A DNA stretch of 64,000 nt from assembly GCF_021018895.1 (NCBI RefSeq), contig NC_079368.1, positions 9,298,001 to 9,362,000 on the forward strand. The letters are read 5' to 3'. The position numbers and the translations under genes are program-made. Source of the DNA: Seriola aureovittata (lineage: Eukaryota > Chordata > Actinopteri > Carangiformes > Carangidae). Positions 44,001-64,000 of the stretch are shown here, in pieces (the first letter of the stretch is position 1; every line of letters starts with the position of its first letter). The notes beneath the pieces are model-generated. The model saw nothing but the letters and a program-made list of their open reading frames with translations. It made no database searches and was not told where the DNA came from.

Positions 44001-44102
44001 GCATGCCTGGTCAATTTACGCACTCTCGAATGTGAGCCAGTCAGCTTCTCTGCCTTCTCCGTTGACGAGGATGAGGAAAGTGAAATGAACATCAGTCACT
44101 GA
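41037..44102 (+). CDS. pold2: DNA polymerase delta subunit 2 (p50)
   Basis: POLD2 is the B-subunit of replicative DNA polymerase delta. It links the POLD1 catalytic subunit to POLD3 and POLD4 in the nucleus. Exons: 41037-41262, 41359-41480, 41591-41714, 41806-41920, 42009-42207, 42337-42417, 43187-43344, 43452-43579, 43674-43775, 43942-44102. They sum to 1416 bases, giving 471 residues; human has 469. The N-terminal part ([20 protein letters not shown]) leads into the OB fold, about residues 40-170. The rest is the inactive calcineurin-like phosphoesterase domain, with [48 protein letters not shown] and [12 protein letters not shown]. All are near-identical to human. The start follows an acceptor and matches the human MFSE start. 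Intron 6 holds a foldback transposable element. Regulation by E2F and the CGCG element is likely from the promoter. Confidence 0.97.
42460..42857. mobile_element. Palindromic MITE (Tc1/mariner-type ends) in pold2 intron 6
   Basis: A 398-base non-coding foldback element. The ends read CACTCAGTTGG at the left and CTGAGTG at the right as an inverted repeat, each flanked by TA (42458-42459 and 42858-42859), as expected for Tc1/mariner target duplication. Inside, the arms pair over much of their length: GAAGGTTATAATGTTCAGTT (42525) against its reverse complement near 42776-42795, and CTGTTTCAGAGAGGTGTTGA (42553) against TCAACACCTCTCTGAAACAG (42741). It encodes nothing, so it must have been moved by an enzyme supplied elsewhere. 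I recognise the consensus as abundant in fish genomes. Confidence 0.85.
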
Positions 44103-44675
44103 GGGTCCATATCCACACACAGTACAACATGCTGAGACTTCTTGGACACTACTCATGTATTGACTAGAGACAAAACTCTAGACAACACTAGAGACAATCA
44201 AACCTACATGGGGCCAGCAATTACAGTCCTATTGCTGTCTGGTATCATGAAGGGCAACAAATTGCTGTTACAATGGCCTTATAAGGTTTATTATAATGTT
44301 TCCTTCTAAGGTGAGCTTTCTGAATAGGATTGTAAAACATAAACAGCACTGATATCTCAGTGTTCTGCTCAGAAATCAGTGTTCACAGAAAGTGCTTAAA
44401 AAAGAGAACACAAGCGTTTTGTATTAACAAGCCTTTATTTGAAAAATAACTCTTCTACCCCAGCTGTGTGACAGAAGACACTTTCCCTCCTCTGACTCTG
44501 TTACCAACTGTTAATAAATGCTTTACACACCTTTTTAGCGACTGTTCATACTATAAAAAAAAATATTTCTGCCATGGTTGAAGACTGTAAATAATTCAGC
44601 TCTGAAGTTAAAAAAAAATGTCATGACATTTTTTTTTTGTAATGTGCATCCAAAATAAACATTTCATAAGAAAAA
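44103..44675 (+). other. pold2: pold2 3' untranslated region
   Basis: Sequence after the TGA with AATAAA signals at 44513-44518 and 44654-44659. It converges with the aebp1 3' end. The minus-strand signal for aebp1 (TTTATT at 44434-44439) lies inside this UTR, so the two mature transcripts probably overlap by about 100-250 bases. Confidence 0.7.
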
Positions 44676-45001
44676 AAAAGACAGACTGATGAGTCAAGAA
44701 AAACACAGTGTGAACTGTCAAACTGAAATGATACCTTTCATTAATGGGGTCAGTTTCTGTGAAGAGGCATTGATTCAAGTGTTAAGTAATAGATACACTA
44801 TCTTTATACAATTAATAGAGTTAATATTCTGTACATTCCCATTGCTTATATGTCATACAAAGACAGGACTCCTCTTGATTTTTTTAAACATTTTTTTTAT
44901 CAACCTGCTCCAAGTACAACAAGGCAGTGAGAACTACAAGTAGGAGAGGATGGTTGTTTACAGAAACAGACTGTGTGTGTGTGTGTGTGTGTGTGTTTGG
45001 T
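44420..45001 (-). other. aebp1: aebp1 3' untranslated region
   Basis: Minus-strand sequence after the aebp1 TAA (45002-45004). A CA repeat (GT on plus, 44973-44996) begins about five bases after the stop. The only minus-strand AATAAA I see is at 44434-44439, giving a UTR of about 580 bases that runs into the pold2 UTR. Confidence 0.6.
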
Positions 45002-57383
<12,382 letters not shown>

Positions 57384-57500
57384 ACCTGCTGCTCTTCCAA
57401 CTGCAGAATCCTTTGGTTTGGAGTTTTTGTTTCTCTATCTCAGCCGTCCAACGCTCAACCCAGTTCCTCAATCCTCCACAAGATTTATATTTCACCCTTT
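57384..57500 (-). promoter_or_regulatory. aebp1 core promoter and 5' UTR
   Basis: On the minus strand GAAATATAAATC (57483-57494) is a good TATA box. It would place the transcription start near 57455 and leave a 5' UTR of about 70 bases before ATG at 57383. This assumes no upstream non-coding exon. Confidence 0.5.
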
Positions 57501-57665
57501 CCTCGCCTGTGTCCTTTCCATGTGATCCACACTTTAACTCCAGCAGGGAAATGTCTGTGGCTCCACAAGTCCCCACAGCCACAGTGTCAATCAGACTCAG
57601 ACTGAGCTCGACAGAGATGGAGTGGGAGGGGGGTAGGGATAGGCAGGGAGGGAAGGGAGGTGGGT

Positions 57666-57668
57666 TAT

Positions 57669-57701
<33 letters not shown>

Positions 57702-57703
57702 TA
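57666..57703 (+). repeat. (GA)n tract upstream of aebp1
   Basis: Nearly pure GA with one ACA interruption, about 200 bases upstream of the predicted aebp1 transcription start. It is CT-rich on the aebp1 strand. Confidence 0.88.
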
Positions 57704-58047
57704 CAGAGCAAAGCAGCAGTCCAGTCAAATGAATAGACTGGGTTCCTAATTGCCCTGCAGCTATGGTCAGCTGAAAAAATAGCAGAACGCCAGAGGATCC
57801 CCCTCACCTGGCTGACGAGTCAGAACAGGTGCAGGGCTCAGACAGAAGATGATAGGGGGGACAATAAGAGAGGCCAGGTGAGGCCTCAGACTGCAGGATT
57901 TACACCTCCTGTGTTAGGGAAAGAAGCCAGATCCTTTTCGTCTGCAGTTCCTGTTGAATTCCTCGGTGGAGAGCTCTCGTCCTGCAGACTCACCAATGAG
58001 CAGAACAGCAGGAGAGAGGAGTGACTCCTCAGACACAGAATTCCACA

Positions 58048-58073
58048 CGAGGAGGAGGAGGAGGAGGAGGAGA
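58048..58073 (+). repeat. (GAG)n trinucleotide repeat
   Basis: About eight GAG/AGG units in the aebp1 upstream flank. The open frames crossing it are artefacts. Confidence 0.85.
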
Positions 58074-61000
58074 GAGGGGCTAAAAGGGGAGGATAGGGAT
58101 TTTCCTTTGTATGTGTATGTGTTAACAAAATTGAACAGTACTTATCATTAGAGAGAGGATTTCAAAGAAAATGAAAACAAGCAGGAGTAGAACATAAATT
58201 CTTTTCTCAGTCTAGGACTTGTTTTGGTTGGGAGTGAATCTTTGCTTTCCATCTCATCTCTGTGGTGCTCAGTCATTCTTTCCTCAGGGTGCTGCGTAGC
58301 TCACTTTCTCCTGTCTGGAGAAAAAGTTATGGTAGGCAAGGGGGCCATGGAGGAGCACACACTCACACACTCACAGGACGGGAGAATAGTTTGAGCATAT
58401 GACAGAATTATAATCTTTTAAAATTTGGTGTTTGGAGAGCCCGTCAGGGCCTTCAAATGCTGGACGTGTTTTTTATTTTGTACTCCAGGTGAAGATTTTA
58501 GACAGAAATTACAACATTTTAAGTGAAACCTCCAAAGAATCCAACAAAATCTGATTGTGTATTATCACATGTTCAATTCATATAAAATGGAAGAAGGAAG
58601 AAGAAAATGAACCTGGAGTAAAACATCAGTCTGAGAAAAAGACGTCATGTTACCCTGCTTATGCACACACTTCACAAAATGCAATGACCTCATCTCAAGT
58701 TTTTGCCCCAGTTTTCCAAAAGACTCCATCATCACCTGCACTCTTCCATGAGAGGAGGTTTATTATCCACAAATGTCTGATGTTTAAATAAAGCCGCGTA
58801 ATCAAAACACTGTACAGCCCATTGAAGTCCTATTAACTCTGCTCAGTCATCAGACCGATTCCCTATGAATGGGGTTCAAACTGAGCACGTTTTCAGACAA
58901 GACAGACACATGCACACAGGAGAAAACATCCAAGTGCGTGCAAAGACACATACCTGGTAAAATAATTCAGTTCATTCACTCAGACAGTAAAACAGAAATT
59001 TTCCATTAAAAGGAAAACAGACTGTGGAGGATTTGATTTTAAGAAAACTGTTTTGCAGCATGCAGTGATATCTATGAGGGATATGACTATGGTTGTGAAG
59101 AATGCAGCAAATCATTCAGACTACAGTAAGGTCAACCAGAGGCCTTTTTCAGCTGGCAAGGACACAGACATACACAGGGGAGCTAGCTGGAAAATGCCTT
59201 TTCTTTTTTTCACCAAAGCTATTTCACAATACAGAAAGAAATTTTGGGAAATACTAAGACCAAGTAATAAAACCTAATGAATGCATGGAAAAAACAATAT
59301 GTGAATCACTTCAATTATTTACTCACAGGACATGAGTTAGAAGAAGCAACAGTAAGGTAAGACAAGAAATGTCTCATCTCTGGCTACATTAAAGTGAGAC
59401 TGTTGAAATTAGAAATAACACATTCTTCCTTTTACAATTGAAAAGTTAAAGTTGTAAACAATGAAATGCAGCTTAGCTCAGTTCAGTACACACAGGAATT
59501 TTGCCACTACAGCCTTACCGTATTTGGTCTGGTATGACCAGTAGTTTAAAGCACTTTAAAGCAATCCTAAATCACCTTCTTCTGAACAGACAACTGTGGC
59601 ACTAAGTGGCAAATACAAGCAATAGTTGTAGAATGCAGTATTGTAAAATGTAGTGTAAAAGTAGCACAAGTAGAGAAGAGTCCTAAAGTTATTGAGCTGA
59701 GTCAGGAATGTCAGTGACACAGCAACAACAGTCGTTAGATAACATTAGCTAACATTAGCCACACTAGCTGCTGGTCTAGGTGCACTGAACTGATCAACAG
59801 TGTGTTTTATGTGTTTTATGAGCTTTTTCATCTCTTTCCTGTTGAAATGTGGCAGTACCACTCTGTAAAAATACCCCATTACAAATAAAGGTCTTTCATT
59901 GAAAAATAAAAATATATATTATGGCCCCTGTAAAGAGCCCCTGCAAATATTTTACTATTATATTACTGGATTATTGTTATTGATGCATCAATGTGTGAGT
60001 GGTATTGTACACTTGAAGTTGGTCAATATCAAGCTAATTTTATGTACGTATTTTATATAATGTTGCGAAGTTTAATCTATAACAATGTTTCATGTTATGT
60101 ATGTAAAATATTGAATTGTAAAGTAACTATAGCTGTCAAATAAATGTGGTGAAGTAAGAGGTAGAATACACTTGACACTGATCCTATAAACATTATAACA
60201 CTCAGTACTTTTTCTTATAGTGCTTACATTTTGCTATTAATACTTTCATACTTTTACTTTAGTATAGTTTTGAATGGAGGAATGTAACTTGTAATATTGT
60301 GTTTTTACAGCTTGGTGCTGCTTCTCATACTTGAGTAAAAAATACTTCTTCCGTCTTTGCACAAGTATGGGAGTATGTACAAACTGTTGCAAAAATGACC
60401 AATCAAGGACATGAAGATATAAACTGCAATCCTCCCATGTCACTCACATGACTACTGTTCAGACAGTATATCAGAGTGAGTCGTGGTGACTTTCTTCTAA
60501 GAAGATTGAGCATATTTTGGCTGTCAGCAAATCCAGAAAAGATACCACAGATGATAATGATAAAGATTGACAGTGACCATGTGCACTAGAGGCCTTAAAG
60601 TAACTTACATCTGTTCACACTGGCCACTCACACACTTACACATGGTTTAACTGCAATGCAGACAACAGCAACCAGTACACTTTATAGACTTGGGTTTTAA
60701 TGGACCTGACATCACTTTTATTTGTATCTGTAAATTCCTATAGGTCAGCATAAGCAGAGCAGTATGCATTAAGTTTAGGGTCTGGACACAGAGCCTTGAG
60801 CTGAGCGTCAGCATCTACTGGGCAGGAAACAATGACATCAGAGAGAGAGGAAGAGAGAGAAAGAGAGGAGTTGGGGGAGGGGAGGCGAGAGTGAGAGAAA
60901 AATGCTGTAATCCAGCAGGCTCACTAGGTACAAATGGAAACAGATTTATAAAACTCCGTCCTGCTCATTTCTCTTTATTCTCACTGGGCACCCAGACGCC

Positions 61001-62470
61001 TCAACACTCCAGGAGGATCTGATACATGACGCTTTCTGTCATTTGCATTATTAACATTTTAAAGGGCTCCTGAGTCGTATAACTGAAGTTGTGCCTTGTC
61101 TCTTCACTGAAACTACATGCACGTTACATAAGGCTAATACAAGCACAGACAGTGTGTAAAACTATTAGCAGTTATGAAAAATAGCTTATGGAACTGTGAT
61201 TTTGACTCAGATTAGAGATAAAAAAAAGTTGGCTGAAATATTTTTCCATCCTGTGTGTGCAATGATTCAGCAGGTCCACCACAGCACAGTCATCTGGCAC
61301 TGTGGGACTGGAGCCATGAGTCTGATTAAGCACAGATGTAGAAACACGCAGCACCAAGAATTCTTTTGAGGCATCCCAAACTTTGTTGACCCACAACCAA
61401 AGTCCCCCTTCCTCTGTTCAATTGCAAATATTTCAACATTGTACTAGAATGAGTCGGTATTATAGTTGTGTTTCAGTTACGTCTAAGTAATTTGTTTTCC
61501 TGATGAAAGATGAAGCACAGACTGAAAAAAATCCAGGAGTTTAAACAGTGTCTACACAGAGTGCCAGTGTGGGTGTTCAGCCCTAATGATGCTGTACCAG
61601 AGGAACTCATGAGGTTCACTTAAAACTAAACAACCAAAGGAAGAACAAATAAGGATTAGGTTTAAATTTCACAGGAATTAACTGACACTGCACAGGAAGT
61701 ACTGGCAAGTAGTTGGGAGCGTAAGGTAATATATATAAATCAAATTTGAGCTTTTACCACTGTATAGAAAAGCGTTGACAGATTATTTGTGTACATGAGG
61801 GTATTTTACTGTACTGAAATACATAAACACCATGTGAATAATGTGGCACCTGTAGAATGTGGTATGTTTGCTCACAGCTCACAGTTGTGGATCTATTAAA
61901 GTGTGCACTCTAGTGGCTGAATAACAGAAAAGCTGAATTCCCATTACAAACCATAGTGCCCTGATTTCCAAACTACATGGTAATTCTCAGCAATTTTTGT
62001 ACTCAAAAATGTCATAATGCATAATACCACCCCTGGTTTCTGTGCAGTTGTACATGAACAGTGCATCGCACAAAGGCAGGAGCTGCCGACAGTGAAAGGA
62101 AAAAAAAAGGGAAACAATAGATTAGTTTATCAAAAACATTAATCTGTAAAATTAAAATGCTTTTGTGTTTTAAATTATTTCAAATAGAAAAACTTTTAAC
62201 TAACAAAAATAAGTATAACATTTCATTCTCCCTCTCTGTTTAACTGATGTCCATTTTTGCGCTTGCATCATTTTTTGTTAGTATAAAACTGTCAAGTACA
62301 TGGATTTGTATTTTATACTAACTAGGAAAAAAGTATCCTATGAAAATCTGTATGTGTACAATTATTATGTAGTATAGAATAGTATATATGTAAGGGGCAC
62401 ATCACACGCCACTACAATTATTCATTAGATTTATTAGAAAGTCAAGGTGGATTCAGTGATTTCACAGAAG

Positions 62471-64000
62471 AACATATAGTTTTTAAACAGCATTTATTTA
62501 GCTTTCTCCATACAATACATTTAATGTACAACAGCACATACTGTATTCTGAAATAACTCTCAGTATAAAATAGGGCTTCTACAATCAAGGTACAGTCATA
62601 AAATGCTCTGAGGGACATGACGACGACAGCAACAGTAAAACACCTTCATATAAAGCGCAGGATATTGAGAGAAGTGATTGTATTTGCCGAGCTGCTGCTG
62701 TAGGAAGCAGAACTTCAGAGCACACCTCTCAGAGCATACGACATCCCGCAAGAACCCGTGTTTTGTTTTTTTTTGTTTGTTTTTTGTTTTTTTGTTTTTT
62801 TTCTCTCTTGGTTCTGGTTTCACAACTGAGGAGATTCCAAATGATGATCAACGCATAAGAATATGATCTATTACAACTGCTGAAAATATAACTTTTGGTA
62901 ATATGAGAGGATAAATCAGGCCTTGTTTGGATACTGAATATATACCAAGGTCAAAGCATACACAGTATTATGACTGCTAATCAAGCCTATATCTTTACAA
63001 TCATATATTGAACAGTTTGCTTGTGACTGTAGCTGTGAAGACAGGATTGTTTCTGAGTGTTTTCCTGACATCAAACACTTAAACACAGCAAAAGTATACT
63101 GTACTATCACTGAAGCCACAAGAAAACCAGCTTATTTCAACATGGTAAACATCAGCCAATTATAGGTCGTTTTAAAAAGGGGTTTGTTTTTTATCTGCAG
63201 ATGTGCATCAGAGCATGTGTGGGCCTATATAGTGTCTATAAATGTGTCTTTAAATAGAATACACATAACATCGACCAGCTTTTGTGTTAGTTTGTTATTA
63301 CGTAGTGCTTCAGGTGTTGAATATACATTATATAACATGTCCAATTGGTATGAGAGAAGGCCTAGGTACAAGGAAACATAAAAAGATGGTGTCTGACTGA
63401 GAGGCCAAACAAACATCAGGAGAGAGAAAGGAGAGATTTGTCTCAAGTCTTGAGGTAAGCAATGTGTTTCAGTATAATGCCCTACAGACAATCATACAGT
63501 TACAATCATTAATTCTCTATATACAAACTTCCTGATTTACATACACTGTACTGCTCCTCAGTTTAAAATTTAATAAAACTAAATGCGAGATCATATCCAT
63601 GGTGCAATTTTTTAGAGCGAGGAGGGGAATCTGACTCTACGAAGCCTGTTTCATGAGGTGGGCGATAATGAACATTATGGCTATTGAAGATGGCCTGTTT
63701 CCTCTTGCATACGTCACACATACTATCAAAGATCTACAACAGTGCAAAATTTCCTGATCAATCAAAACACTCGCAAACAATTGGCAAAACTACATCAGCT
63801 CGTTTTTGAAGTTATAAGGTGGAGAACGGAGATGGCAAAGAACAATTCATTTGAGAAGATGTTGACATTGAAAATTTACATGCCTGTGTTGTTTGTGTAT
63901 ATATCTATTAGGCCTGCATGTTTTAGGGGTCACAACAACTCTGTTTACTGCGTTACATGAATGGAGGAAGTCTACTGTGGCACGGTGGCTCAAACGAATT
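62471..64000 (-). other. Probable 3' UTR of an unidentified minus-strand gene beyond the window
   Basis: On the minus strand GCTAAATAAATGCTG, with AATAAA at 62486-62491, is a good polyadenylation context. The 1.5 kb to its right has no coding frame and moderate AT content, as expected for a long 3' UTR. No coding sequence is visible, so the gene cannot be named. It may equally be plain intergenic DNA. Confidence 0.35.
62759..62803 (+). repeat. T-rich low-complexity tract
   Basis: Runs of T interrupted by single G (TTTTGTTTTTT pattern). On the minus strand this is an A-rich, AAAC-like tract. Confidence 0.85.

Larger units (their letters stand above)
57501..62470. other. Intergenic flank upstream of aebp1
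   Basis: About 5 kb with no recognisable gene. Short open frames lack any domain signature. Purine-rich patches occur at 57630-57700, 58048-58075 and 60840-60900. The remainder is AT-rich and I see nothing in it that I can name. Confidence 0.6.

Overview
The window is vertebrate nuclear DNA, almost certainly from a teleost fish and probably a spiny-rayed one. The evidence is multi-exon genes with GT-AG introns, proteins that match vertebrate families along their whole length, very dense (CA)n/(GT)n microsatellites, and remnants of interspersed repeats typical of fish introns. There are no operons, CRISPR arrays, rRNA genes or recognisable tRNA genes. Five protein-coding genes account for the window. 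I rebuilt their exon chains by eye from splice sites, reading-frame continuity and remembered human orthologues. All five frames close without a leftover base.

Left to right: (1) 1-19681, plus strand, rictor, the defining scaffold of mTOR complex 2. Thirty-seven coding exons are present and only the first few codons are missing. Its 3' UTR runs to about 21.36 kb. (2) 22.27-22.51 kb, a frameshifted fragment of a HIPK-like protein kinase, which is a pseudogene. (3) 23293-33691, minus strand, npc1l1, the sterol-uptake transporter, 21 exons and 1358 residues. (4) 33.7-38.7 kb, about 5 kb with no recognisable gene. (5) 38972-40297, minus strand, nono (p54nrb), a nuclear RNA-binding protein encoded here by one uninterrupted exon. 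(6) 41037-44102, plus strand, pold2, the second subunit of DNA polymerase delta, 10 coding exons, head-to-head with nono across a CpG-rich promoter. (7) 45002-57383, minus strand, aebp1 (ACLP), a secreted matrix protein with discoidin and carboxypeptidase-like domains, 22 exons and 1204 residues, tail-to-tail with pold2. (8) 57.4-64 kb, the aebp1 upstream flank with no recognisable coding sequence. It ends in what looks like the 3' UTR of another minus-strand gene lying beyond the window.

The genes do not form one pathway. As I recall, human NPC1L1, POLD2 and AEBP1 all lie in 7p13, so that part looks like an old conserved block. RICTOR (human 5p13) and NONO (human Xq13) are neighbours from elsewhere.

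I found no new multi-gene biological system. The points that deserve a second look are: the intronless nono sharing a promoter region with pold2, which holds a perfect TCTCGCGAGA element and an E2F-like site; two expanded repeat regions in aebp1; CA/UG repeats placed directly after several 5' splice sites; a foldback transposable element in pold2; and the convergent, probably overlapping 3' ends of pold2 and aebp1.
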